A DNA stretch of 7,941 bases from the NCBI GenBank assembly GCA_902766215.1, contig CACXCV010000060.1, positions 1 to 7,941 of the forward strand, read 5' to 3'. The notes under the pieces are model-generated. The model saw only the letters and a list, made by a program, of their open reading frames with translations, was not told the DNA's origin and searched no databases. Both the position numbers and the translations under genes were made by a program. The stretch comes from Oscillospiraceae bacterium (GTDB lineage: Bacteria; Bacillota; Clostridia; Oscillospirales; Oscillospiraceae). Each line of letters begins with the position of its first letter. Positions within the stretch are counted from its first letter, which is position 1. Shown here in pieces: positions 1 to 6,627 of this stretch.

Positions 1-1130
1 TCCTTGTTGGGCATCATGTTGTGCATGTAGGTGATGGCCACGCCCTCGGAGGGGTCAGCCTCGGCCCAGGTGCCGGCGCCGCCAGTCCAGCCAAAGGCAC
101 CCAGCGAGCCGTTGTGCTGGCCCGCCGCCGGGTCAATCATCGTGCGCACGCCCAGGCCATAGCCATAGCCGGCCAGATAGCTGTTGGTAAAGTCGCGCAG
201 CTGCGCCTCGTTGAGGTGGTTGGTGCGCATCAGGTCAATGGTCTTGCGGCCCAGCAGGCGCACGCCCTTGTACTCGCCGCCGTTGGCCAGCATCGACATG
301 AAGATGGCAAAGTCCTTGGCGCTGATGTTCAGGTTGGCGCGGGAGCCCTCTGGCACGCTGCCCTCCATCAGGGTGGCGTCCATCTCGGCGGGCATCTGGG
401 TCAGGGTGCCGTCGGCGGCGCAGAAGCAGTTGCACACCAGGCGCTTGGCCATCTCTTCGTCCAGCAGGGTGGCGGTGTCCCTCAGACCCAGCGGGTCAAT
501 GAGCAGCTCCTTCATGTTGCGGCGGACGGACTTGCCGGTGATGACCTCCACCAGCGCACCGACGATCTCACTGCCAAAGCCATACTGCCAGTGGGTGCCC
601 GGCTCAAACATGATGGGCACCTGGCTCATGGCCTTGACCTCTTCCTGCAGGGTGGGAATGCGGCCGCCCGCGCACAGGGGCTTCATGGCCTCGCTCATGG
701 CGTTGAGCGTGGGGTTGGTCGAGGGCTCGCGCAGGGGCGCCATGCAGTAGGGCATGCCGCAGGACATGGTCAGCGCGTCGCGGATGGTAATGGGGTGCTC
801 GACGGGAACCACGGTCACTTCGCCATTGGGCAGGGTGACAAACTTTTTGGTGTCGTGCCACTCGGGCAGGTAGGCATACAGCGGCTCGTTGAGCAGAAAC
901 TCGCCCTGTTCAAACAGCATCATGCAGATGGCATAGGTAAACAGCTTGGTGGTAGAAGCCTGACGGAACATCGAGTGCTCGGTCACCGGGGCCTTCTTCT
1001 CCAGATCGGCATAGCCGGCATAGCCCTCGTAAATGGTCTCGCCGTTGCGCATGATCACGCAGGCGCAGCCGGGGACGGTCTTGGCGGCAAAGCGCTGGAG
1101 CAGCCGGTCCAGGTTTTCAAAAGTGGCCAT
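1..1130 (-). CDS. Serine hydrolase of the beta-lactamase (class C/EstB-like esterase) family, 3' end cut by window edge
   Basis: Reading leftward from the ATG at 1130, the frame stays open for 376 codons and runs off the window without a stop, so only the last residues are missing (the family usually has about 380-400). The start is supported by an AGGGAGG ribosome site at 1138-1144, 7 bases upstream. Seen in the sequence: the SxxK nucleophile motif S59-T-T-K62, a Y183-G-F motif where penicillin-recognising enzymes have YxN, and a late G347-W-T-G-G segment in place of KTG. The last two features resemble EstB/LovD-type esterases and acyltransferases more than true beta-lactamases. No signal peptide or membrane segment is seen, so a cytoplasmic location is likely. 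The gene diverges from two esterase genes and shares their promoter region. Family assignment is firm; substrate unknown, ester cleavage more likely than antibiotic resistance. Confidence 0.9.
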   Translation of the reverse strand, partial: MATFENLDRLLQRFAAKTVPGCACVIMRNGETIYEGYAGYADLEKKAPVTEHSMFRQASTTKLFTYAICMMLFEQGEFLLNEPLYAYLPEWHDTKKFVTLPNGEVTVVPVEHPITIRDALTMSCGMPYCMAPLREPSTNPTLNAMSEAMKPLCAGGRIPTLQEEVKAMSQVPIMFEPGTHWQYGFGSEIVGALVEVITGKSVRRNMKELLIDPLGLRDTATLLDEEMAKRLVCNCFCAADGTLTQMPAEMDATLMEGSVPEGSRANLNISAKDFAIFMSMLANGGEYKGVRLLGRKTIDLMRTNHLNEAQLRDFTNSYLAGYGYGLGVRTMIDPAAGQHNGSLGAFGWTGGAGTWAEADPSEGVAITYMHNMMPNK

Positions 1131-1175
1131 AGATAATCCTCCCTGATGATTGAATATTGGCTTGAGTTTTTCAAA

Positions 1176-1195
1176 GAGAACCAAAAATGGCTCCC
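1176..1195 (-). other. Hairpin in the 5' leader of the serine hydrolase transcript
   Basis: Read on the minus strand, GGGAGCCA and TGGTTCTC can pair over 8 positions (two as G-U) around a UUUU loop. It lies inside the predicted leader of about 72 bases. No U-tract follows, so it is not a standard terminator; it may affect mRNA stability or nothing at all. A shorter TTGA/TCAA pairing lies next to it at 1162-1174. Confidence 0.3.
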
Positions 1196-1200
1196 TTCTA

Positions 1201-1229
1201 TTGCTAATATTGTAGCATTGTGCTATGCT
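1201..1229 (+). promoter_or_regulatory. Predicted promoter of the two-esterase operon
   Basis: A -35 box TTGCTA (1201-1206) and a -10 box TATGCT (1224-1229) are separated by 17 bases. The -10 box is preceded by TGC, giving an extended -10 as is common in Gram-positive bacteria. Each hexamer matches 4 of 6 consensus bases. Transcription would begin near 1236, leaving a leader of about 28 bases with an AAGGAG ribosome site at 1247-1252 before the ATG at 1264. It overlaps the oppositely directed promoter completely. Confidence 0.55.
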
Positions 1230-1237
1230 CAATGCAA
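1209..1237 (-). promoter_or_regulatory. Predicted promoter of the serine hydrolase gene
   Basis: On the minus strand a -35 box TTGCAT (1237-1232) and a -10 box TACAAT (1214-1209, 5 of 6 consensus) are separated by 17 bases. TGC directly precedes the -10 box, so it is an extended -10. Transcription would start near 1202, giving a leader of about 72 bases. The weak -35 (3 of 6) suggests dependence on the extended -10 or on an activator. Confidence 0.55.
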
Positions 1238-1263
1238 CCAGAAAATAAGGAGATGAGCGACCA

Positions 1264-2046
1264 ATGGCGATGATCGAACTGGACTTTCGCTCGCAGGCCC
1301 TGGGCTACCACGAAGAAGCCGTGGTGATTCTGCCCGACGGTCCCGCGGGGGCAAAGTTCCCGGTGCTGTGGCTGTTCCACGGCGCCAATCAGGACTGCAC
1401 CGAATGGATGCGTCAGTCCTCCATCGAGCGCTATGCCAGCAAGCGCGGCCTGGCCGTGGTGATGCCCACCGTGTCCAACGGTCACGGCATGGACATGGTT
1501 CATGGCATGAAGTATTACACCATGCTCAATGAGGAGCTGCCTGCGCTGATGCACCACATGTTCCCCTGCCTGTCCACCGACCGGGACAAGAACTTTACCG
1601 CCGGCGCCTCCATGGGCGGCTATGTGGCCTATAAGCTGGCCCTGAACAACCCCGACCGCTTCTGCGCGGCGGGCGCCTTTGCCGGTGCGCTGGACATTGT
1701 CAACATTGTAGGTGGCACAGCGCCTGACCACAACCCCAACCGGAAGGGCACCAACAGCACCTTCTCCAATGCTTTCGGCTCGGCCGACGACATCCGCGAG
1801 ACCGGCAGCGACATCATCTGGCTGGCGGGCAGGCTGGCGGCCGAGGGCCGCGCCCCGCGCCTGTGGTCGGTGGTGGGCAACCACGACTTTGGCGTGCACC
1901 AGGTCGAGGGCGCCATTGCCAAGTTCCGCGCCGCGGGTGTGGAGATCACCGACCTGTATGACGAGGGCGTCCACAGCTTTGACCTGTGGGACCGCTATGT
2001 CGAGCCGTTTTTCGATTGGCTCGGCCTTGAGAAGGGGGGCAACTGA
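1264..2046 (+). CDS. Putative alpha/beta-hydrolase esterase (esterase D / CE1-like), first of tandem pair
   Basis: This 260-residue protein fits the PF00756 esterase family, which includes acetylxylan and feruloyl esterases, tributyrin esterase and S-formylglutathione hydrolase. Seen: an oxyanion-loop segment FHG (38-40), the nucleophile elbow G114-A-S116-M-G118, a candidate acid D208 in GNHDF, and the catalytic H237 in GVHSF. The order and spacing of the triad are normal. There is no signal peptide, so a cytoplasmic site is expected. The ATG at 1264 follows an AAGGAG site at 1247-1252; a second ATG at 1270 is possible, but the first aligns with the start of the paralogue downstream. The next gene begins 2 bases after the stop. 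The family is secure. The substrate is not: deacylation of plant-derived oligosaccharides is inferred only from the GH3 gene nearby. Confidence 0.9.
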   Translation: MAMIELDFRSQALGYHEEAVVILPDGPAGAKFPVLWLFHGANQDCTEWMRQSSIERYASKRGLAVVMPTVSNGHGMDMVHGMKYYTMLNEELPALMHHMFPCLSTDRDKNFTAGASMGGYVAYKLALNNPDRFCAAGAFAGALDIVNIVGGTAPDHNPNRKGTNSTFSNAFGSADDIRETGSDIIWLAGRLAAEGRAPRLWSVVGNHDFGVHQVEGAIAKFRAAGVEITDLYDEGVHSFDLWDRYVEPFFDWLGLEKGGN

Positions 2047-2048
2047 CC

Positions 2049-2903
2049 ATGGCAGTGATGACCATGCGCTTCAATTCGCGCATTCTGGGCCTGGCGACCG
2101 CCGTGCGGATCATCTTCCCCACGGGCGTGGCGCCGCAGGACGGCAAGCTGGACTTTGCCGCCGGCTATGCGGCGAAAAAGCCGCTGCCCGTGCTCTGGCT
2201 GCTCCACGGCGGCTCGGACAACTATGCCGACTGGCATAACTGCACATTGGTGCAGCTGCTGGCCGATCAATATGGCTATGCTGTGGTGATGCCTGACGCG
2301 CAGACCTCCAGCTATGCCAACATGGCCTATGGCCCCCGCTGGCTGGACTATTTCACCGACGAGCTGCCCGAGTACATCTACAGTCACTTTAACCTCTCCC
2401 GCGAGCGCAAGGACAACTTTATCTCCGGCATGTCCATGGGCGGTGCGGGCACGGTGAAGCTGGCCCTGCTGCACCCCGAGCGCTATTGCGTGGCGGTGCC
2501 ATTAGCCTCAGCGGTGGAGGTGGCCCGGCGCTATGCCGAGGGCCGATGGGACCGCATCCCCGGCGGGCCTCCCAAGGACGGCAAGCCCAGCGCCTTCAAC
2601 GACATCTACGGTCTGGATGACAACCCGGCCGGGATTCTCGGTACAGTGGAGGACTGTTATTACCTACTGAAGAAAAACGTGGACGAGGGCAACGAGCTGC
2701 CCCGTTTCCTCCACTGCCAGGGCACCGAGGACCACACCTACAACGGCAACGTGGAATATGCCGCCTATGCCAGGTCCCTGGGCGTACATCTGGACTGGTG
2801 CGAGGCCCCCGGCGTCCACGACTGGAACAGCTGGAACCTCTACCTGCCCAAGGCCTTTGAGTACATCCACAACTACCGGGTGGAGATCGGCGAGGAAGAA
2901 TAA
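2049..2903 (+). CDS. Putative alpha/beta-hydrolase esterase (tributyrin esterase / CE1-like), second of tandem pair
   Basis: This 284-residue paralogue of the preceding protein belongs to the same PF00756 family. Seen: LLHGG (51-55) at the oxyanion loop, the elbow G127-M-S129-M-G131, D228 in GTEDH and H257 in GVHDW. Compared with its neighbour it has a longer loop after the first strand (about residues 26-44), and little of the pocket outside the motifs is conserved, so the two probably prefer different esters. It starts 2 bases after the upstream stop, with a G-rich AAGGGGGG site inside the end of that gene. This spacing favours the ATG at 2049 over those at 2058 and 2064. No signal peptide. 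Residues L152 and S154 use TTA and TCA, and a CTA occurs near 2661, codons avoided in most of the window. A strong terminator follows. Confidence 0.91.
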   Translation: MAVMTMRFNSRILGLATAVRIIFPTGVAPQDGKLDFAAGYAAKKPLPVLWLLHGGSDNYADWHNCTLVQLLADQYGYAVVMPDAQTSSYANMAYGPRWLDYFTDELPEYIYSHFNLSRERKDNFISGMSMGGAGTVKLALLHPERYCVAVPLASAVEVARRYAEGRWDRIPGGPPKDGKPSAFNDIYGLDDNPAGILGTVEDCYYLLKKNVDEGNELPRFLHCQGTEDHTYNGNVEYAAYARSLGVHLDWCEAPGVHDWNSWNLYLPKAFEYIHNYRVEIGEEE

Positions 2904-2923
2904 TCCCCGCCTTTCCCCAAACG

Positions 2924-2961
2924 AAAGCCCCCGCGCCTGCCAAAGCAGACGCGGGGGCTTT
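2924..2961. terminator. Strong intrinsic terminator, probably bidirectional
   Basis: AAAGCCCCCGCG (2924-2935) pairs perfectly with CGCGGGGGCTTT (2950-2961). After one mismatch, CTGC/GCAG extends the stem and closes on a CAAA loop. A T-run follows on the plus strand, 20 bases after the esterase operon. Read leftward the same hairpin is followed by TTTCGTTT, and it lies about 50 bases past the stop of the leftward rhodanese gene, so it can serve both converging operons. Confidence 0.92.
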
Positions 2962-3011
2962 TATGCTGTTGTGCTGTACAGCGTATATGCCTGTGATATT
3001 GTCTGCCGGGC

Positions 3012-3812
3012 TTATTCCACGTGCAGCCGCGGGTCGGTTCCGCCCAGGGACCACACGCTGCCAAAGCCGGCCTTGTGCGCCTTCTGCGCCAGCACGTCGG
3101 CCTTGACGCCCTTCTCGCACAGGAGAAACACGGTGCTTTGCTTTGGCTGCTCCTGCAGCCAGGCCCAAGCCTCGTCCTGGCTCATCCGCCGGGCGGGCCA
3201 GGGGAGCGGGCTGCGCTCACCCGGCTGGCGCAGGTCCAGCACCGGCGCGCCGGCCCGGATGCGCTCGCCGGCCCACGACCAGGCCACGCGCAGCTGTGTC
3301 AAGTCGTGCAGCGGCACGCGCAGCACCTCGCCCCCGGTGAGTGTCAGCACCACGCTGCCGCCCTCCAGCCGGCCGTCGGTCACGCCCTCGTCGGCCACCA
3401 TGCGGATGCGCACGCACTTGGCGCAGTCCGGCAGGGTGATCAGCTGGCCCGAGGACATCACCAGGTGGGCCTGACGGGCCTCCCCGTCCCAGAGAATGCG
3501 CAGAATGGTCCCCCGGGGCAGCACCAGCCCGCCGGAGAGATTGTTCATCTCCATGCTGCGCTCGGTCCACACGCCGCCCATCAGCGACGTGAACAGATAG
3601 GGCATGCCGCGGGACTCACCCCCCAGCCAGAAGGAACCGGTATAGCACAGGGCGGTAAAGCGGCAGGCGGGATAGTATCCGGCGTACAGGCCGTTAAAGT
3701 CGAACGGCTCCCACCCGGCGCCCTCGTCCTTCCACAGCGCGCCGTCGGCACAAAGCGCCAGGTGCGGCCCCTGTTCGGGGCCGCACACGGCAATCCGGTT
3801 GTCCGGGATCAT
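3012..3812 (-). CDS. Fusion of a beta-rich, propeller-like N-terminus to a C-terminal rhodanese-like domain
   Basis: I do not recognise this 266-residue protein as a named family. About residues 185-266 look like a rhodanese domain: the opening strand VLDLRQPGER (191-200), an active-site loop C232-E-K-G-V-K-A, a helix ending in AGF (248-250), then a strand and turn WSLGG. The usual GHIPGA segment is replaced by a proline-rich stretch. Residues 1-180 are strand-rich, with roughly four repeats of hydrophobic strand, turn and aromatic residue (near 6-34, 51-90, 101-128 and 148-168), resembling blades of an incomplete beta-propeller. A CxxC pair is at C130/C133. There is no signal peptide. The ATG touches the stop of the GH3 gene (TAAATG) and no clear ribosome site is seen, so translation is probably coupled. 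Sulfur transfer, redox or a purely binding role are all possible. Confidence 0.8.
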   Translation of the reverse strand: MIPDNRIAVCGPEQGPHLALCADGALWKDEGAGWEPFDFNGLYAGYYPACRFTALCYTGSFWLGGESRGMPYLFTSLMGGVWTERSMEMNNLSGGLVLPRGTILRILWDGEARQAHLVMSSGQLITLPDCAKCVRIRMVADEGVTDGRLEGGSVVLTLTGGEVLRVPLHDLTQLRVAWSWAGERIRAGAPVLDLRQPGERSPLPWPARRMSQDEAWAWLQEQPKQSTVFLLCEKGVKADVLAQKAHKAGFGSVWSLGGTDPRLHVE

Positions 3813-6383
3813 TTATTTGACTGCGATGGGCAGGCTGCGGCTGACGCTCACGCCCTGATAGGTCACTGTGGCGGTGATTTTGGCCGTGCCGGCAGCCACG
3901 GCGGTCACCACGCCCTCGGCGCTGACGGTGGCCACAGTCTCGTCGGAGCTGGTGAACACCGGCTTGTTTTCAAACATGCACAGGTGGGTGGCGTCCTCCA
4001 GCGTGGCGCTCACGCGGATGCGGCCGGTCTGGCCGGGAGTGAAGATCTGCTTGCCGTCCATGTAGACGGTGCAGAGCCTGGCGTCCCACACGCCGGTGAT
4101 GGCAAAGGTGGCCTTCAGCGGCAGGTTGGCGCTGCTGCCGCCCACTTCGAGGTTGTACTGTCCGCTTTCGACCATCATCTTCCGGCGCAGGTTGCTCCAG
4201 AAGGTGACCTCGCTGAGCTTGACGTCGATGGCGACGGTCTTGGTCTCGCCGGGCTTCAGCTCGACCTTGGCAAAGCCCTTCAGCTGGCGCGCCGGCTTGT
4301 TGTCATGCATGCCGGCGGGGATGATCTTGCCGATGTACAGCTCGACGATCTCGGTGCCGGCACGCTTGCCGGTGTTGGTCACGTCGCAGGTGACATGCAG
4401 GGTGTCGTTGGCATCCAGCTCGGTCTTGTCCAGCTTCAGGTTGGAATAGGCAAAGGTGGTGTAGCTCAGACCGTGGCCGAAGGGGAAGCGCGGCTCGGTC
4501 TTGAGATACTGATAGGTGCGGGTCTTCATGTCGAGGGTGTCGTGCTCACGCAGACCGTAGTCGTTGACGTGCGGCAGATCGCTCATTTCCTTATACCAGG
4601 TAGCGGACAGCTTGCCGCTGGGGTTAACCTTGCCGAACAGCACGTTGGCAATGGCCGTGCCCTGCTCCTGGCCGCCAAAGTGTGCGTTGACCACGGTGTG
4701 GGCCTTGTCGAAGAAATCGCCGGTGACCATGCCCAGGGCGGAGATCACTACCACGGTGTTCTCGTTGGCGTCCAGCAGCTTCTTGATCTTCTCGTTCTGG
4801 CCATAGGGCAGCTCGAGGGTGGTGCGGTCCAGCTCCTCGGCGGCGTTGGTCGAGTCGGTGCCGGCGATGACGATGACATAGTCGGCCTTCTTCGCGGCGG
4901 CCAGCGCACGCTCGAACAGGATGTAGTTGTCGGCGCCCTTGTCGGGGTCGTTGGCAGGATAGCGGTCGGGCAGCTGCATAATGCGCAGAATCTCGTCCAC
5001 GTCGGCGTCGGGGCCGGCCATGCGGCGGATCATCTCGCGGCGCTGATCCTCCGAGCCGGGCAGGTGGAAGCGGCGGGGATTCTCCTTGCCGGTGCACCAG
5101 CCCTTTTCATACCGGACCTCCACGTCGGTGCCGGCCAGCTCGTTCTGGATGCCGGCCAGAGCCAGCACGTTGACCACCGAGTCAACCGAGCCGCGGCCGC
5201 CGCAGCTGTAGCCGCCCAGCTCGCGGTAGATGGCGTTGGGGCCGACGACCAGCACAGACTTCATTTTCTTCTTGTCCAGCGGCAGCAGGTTCTTGTCGTT
5301 GCGCAGCAGGACGATGGACTCGTTGGCCACCTCGCGGGCCAGGGCCTGCTTCTCCTCGGAGCAGGCGTCGGCCTTGCCCAGCGCGTCATAGGGGACGGCG
5401 CCCTTCTCTTCAAACAGGCCCAGGCGGAACCGGGTGCTGAAGATGCGGATCAGCGCGCGGTCAATGATGTCCTCACTGATGATGCCCTGATCCAGCGCGT
5501 TCTTCAGGCCCTCGCTGTGCTCCTGGCCGCAGCTCATGTCGGTGCCGGCGATCAGGGTCATGGCCGAGGCCTCTTCCACGCTCTTGGCCCAGTAGTGGCC
5601 GGAGTGGACGTCGCCATGGTTAAAGGCTTCGTTCCAATAGGTGTCGCCCACGGCGCCGCAGTCGGAAACGACCATGCCGTCAAAGCCCCACTCCTCGCGC
5701 AGCAGGGTGGTCAGCATAAAGTCGTTGCAGGAGGCGGGCACGCCGTTGATGCGGTTATAGGCGGTCATGATGCTCTGCGCCTTGCCCTCGCGGATGGCGT
5801 ATTCAAACACGCGGCCGTAATACTCGCGGATGGTGGCCTCGTCGGCGTTGTCCGAGCCGCGGTGGCGGTTGTTCTCGCTGGAGTTGAGCATGTAGTGCTT
5901 GGGGGTGGAGACAGTCTTGAGATATTTCTTGTCATTGCCCTGCATGCCCTGCACATACTTGGCAGCCAGCTTGCCGGCCAGGAAGGGATCCTCGCCAAAG
6001 TTTTCGTCGCTGCGGCCGTTTCTGGGGTCGCGGGCCAGGTTGATGGTGGGGCACCACATGTGCAGCTCGTCGCCGTCGGTGTTGTGGTACACGCGAACCT
6101 CGTCGGAGATTACGTCGGCCACCTTTTTAATCAGCTCCGGATCCCAGGTCTGGCTCATGGCCAGGCACACGGGGAAGGAGGTGACGTCCAGCATATGGTG
6201 CTGGAAGGGGGCGAAATAGCCATGGGAAGCTTCGTTCCAGTAGTTATAGCGGGGAACGCCCAGGTGGGGGATGGGGGCCGCACGGTTGCCCAGCTGCGAA
6301 ATCTTCTCCTCCAGGGTCATGCGGGAGACCAGATCGGCAGCGCGCTCTTCAAACGAGCGGGACAGATCCTTGTAGAGTTCCAT
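3813..6383 (-). CDS. GH3 family beta-glycosidase (beta-xylosidase/beta-glucosidase-like) with C-terminal Ig-like domain
   Basis: This 856-residue retaining exo-glycosidase should release single sugars from the non-reducing end of beta-linked oligosaccharides. Domains in order: GH3 N-terminal barrel (about 15-320), GH3 C-terminal domain (about 350-600), fibronectin-III-like domain (about 655-740) and a Big_2-type Ig domain (about 775-856). Seen: K162-H163 in TPKHY, the nucleophile D241 in VVSDCGAV, and a candidate acid/base E516 just before L-D-R. SDC rather than SDW, with NLARDPRNGR and the MTAYNRINGVP stretch, resembles plant-type xylosidases, though glucosidase activity cannot be excluded. 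The start is supported by AAGGAG at 6393-6398, 9 bases upstream. No signal peptide, although Big_2 domains are usually extracellular. The gene leads an operon with the rhodanese-fusion gene, which begins directly at its stop codon. Confidence 0.95.
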   Translation of the reverse strand: MELYKDLSRSFEERAADLVSRMTLEEKISQLGNRAAPIPHLGVPRYNYWNEASHGYFAPFQHHMLDVTSFPVCLAMSQTWDPELIKKVADVISDEVRVYHNTDGDELHMWCPTINLARDPRNGRSDENFGEDPFLAGKLAAKYVQGMQGNDKKYLKTVSTPKHYMLNSSENNRHRGSDNADEATIREYYGRVFEYAIREGKAQSIMTAYNRINGVPASCNDFMLTTLLREEWGFDGMVVSDCGAVGDTYWNEAFNHGDVHSGHYWAKSVEEASAMTLIAGTDMSCGQEHSEGLKNALDQGIISEDIIDRALIRIFSTRFRLGLFEEKGAVPYDALGKADACSEEKQALAREVANESIVLLRNDKNLLPLDKKKMKSVLVVGPNAIYRELGGYSCGGRGSVDSVVNVLALAGIQNELAGTDVEVRYEKGWCTGKENPRRFHLPGSEDQRREMIRRMAGPDADVDEILRIMQLPDRYPANDPDKGADNYILFERALAAAKKADYVIVIAGTDSTNAAEELDRTTLELPYGQNEKIKKLLDANENTVVVISALGMVTGDFFDKAHTVVNAHFGGQEQGTAIANVLFGKVNPSGKLSATWYKEMSDLPHVNDYGLREHDTLDMKTRTYQYLKTEPRFPFGHGLSYTTFAYSNLKLDKTELDANDTLHVTCDVTNTGKRAGTEIVELYIGKIIPAGMHDNKPARQLKGFAKVELKPGETKTVAIDVKLSEVTFWSNLRRKMMVESGQYNLEVGGSSANLPLKATFAITGVWDARLCTVYMDGKQIFTPGQTGRIRVSATLEDATHLCMFENKPVFTSSDETVATVSAEGVVTAVAAGTAKITATVTYQGVSVSRSLPIAVK

Positions 6384-6446
6384 TGCGCAACGCTCCTTTT
6401 CAGTTGGGTTTTGTTTGTTTTCGCCAAAAAACTTTTGTCCGGCTAC

Positions 6447-6484
6447 AGCTTTTCTGGTACAAATCTAGCATAGTTCCAAAAGCT
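6447..6484. repeat. Inverted repeat around the GH3 -10 box, possible operator
   Basis: AGCTTTT (6447-6453) and AAAAGCT (6478-6484) are perfect inverted arms 24 bases apart. An imperfect inner pair TGGTAC/GTTCCA (6455-6460 and 6472-6477) is slightly off register. The repeat spans the -10 region of the GH3 promoter, where a repressor would block transcription. The wide spacing makes a single dimer site less certain. Confidence 0.35.
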
Positions 6485-6490
6485 TGTCAA
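6462..6490 (-). promoter_or_regulatory. Near-consensus promoter of the GH3-rhodanese operon
   Basis: On the minus strand a perfect -35 box TTGACA (6490-6485) is followed after 17 bases by TAGATT (6467-6462), preceded by TATGC, giving an extended -10. Transcription should start near 6455, leaving a leader of about 70 bases up to the ATG at 6383. This is the best promoter in the window and separates the operon from metK. Confidence 0.8.
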
Positions 6491-6568
6491 CGGGAAAATT
6501 GTACGGTTCTGTTGCTTTGCCATGACGATCCTGTTTGTGCGGGGCTGGCAGGGCGGCCTGCGGGAGAG

Positions 6569-6602
6569 AAAAACCGCGCGCCGCTCTCTGGCGGCGCGCG
6601 GT
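6569..6602 (-). terminator. Intrinsic terminator of metK
   Basis: ACCGCGCGCCGC (6573-6584) and GCGGCGCGCGGT (6591-6602) form a perfect 12-base-pair, almost wholly GC stem around a TCTCTG loop. On the minus strand it is followed by TTTTTCTCTC. It begins 25 bases past the metK stop and lies upstream of the GH3 promoter, so metK is probably transcribed alone. Confidence 0.93.
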
Positions 6603-6627
6603 GAAAATTGCGTTGTCGCTTTGCGCC

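Larger units (their letters stand above)
1201..1237. repeat. Dyad-symmetric core of the divergent promoter, possible operator
   Basis: Several inverted repeats share this short stretch: TAGCA-ttg-TGCTA (1213-1225, centred on 1219), GCATTG-9-CAATGC (1215-1235), TGCTA-6-TAGCA (1202-1217), and outer TTGC/GCAA ends (1201-1204 and 1234-1237). The arms include or flank both -10 boxes, so a dimeric regulator bound here would affect both directions. No regulator gene lies in the window. Part of the symmetry may simply come from the two facing promoters. Confidence 0.45.

Noticed and set aside
1..1130. Antibiotic-resistance beta-lactamase
   Set aside because: SxxK is present, but the YxN and KTG motifs are replaced (YGF and a W-T-G-G segment) and no signal peptide is seen; this pattern fits EstB-like esterases better.
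21..1136. A 371-codon plus-strand frame over the serine hydrolase gene
   Set aside because: It is the antisense register of the SxxK hydrolase, with the same biased composition and no recognisable domain.
1204..1974. A 256-codon minus-strand frame over the first esterase
   Set aside because: Antisense register of the esterase, with no motif; it would also start inside the esterase gene.
2973..2982. Perfect 10-base palindrome GCTGTACAGC between the converging operons
   Set aside because: Short and lying downstream of both operons rather than at a promoter. A palindrome of this size is expected by chance in a window of this length.
3021..6473. A 1,150-codon open frame on the plus strand
   Set aside because: It lies opposite the GH3 and rhodanese genes in exact codon register. 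Its product is low-complexity (Gly, Ala, Val, His, Gln, Leu rich) with no family motif, and the real genes on the other strand have intact catalytic motifs.
6491..6568. Possible small gene or RNA between metK and the GH3 gene
   Set aside because: After allowing for the metK terminator and the GH3 promoter, only about 80 bases remain, with no ribosome site plus credible frame and no conserved RNA motif.
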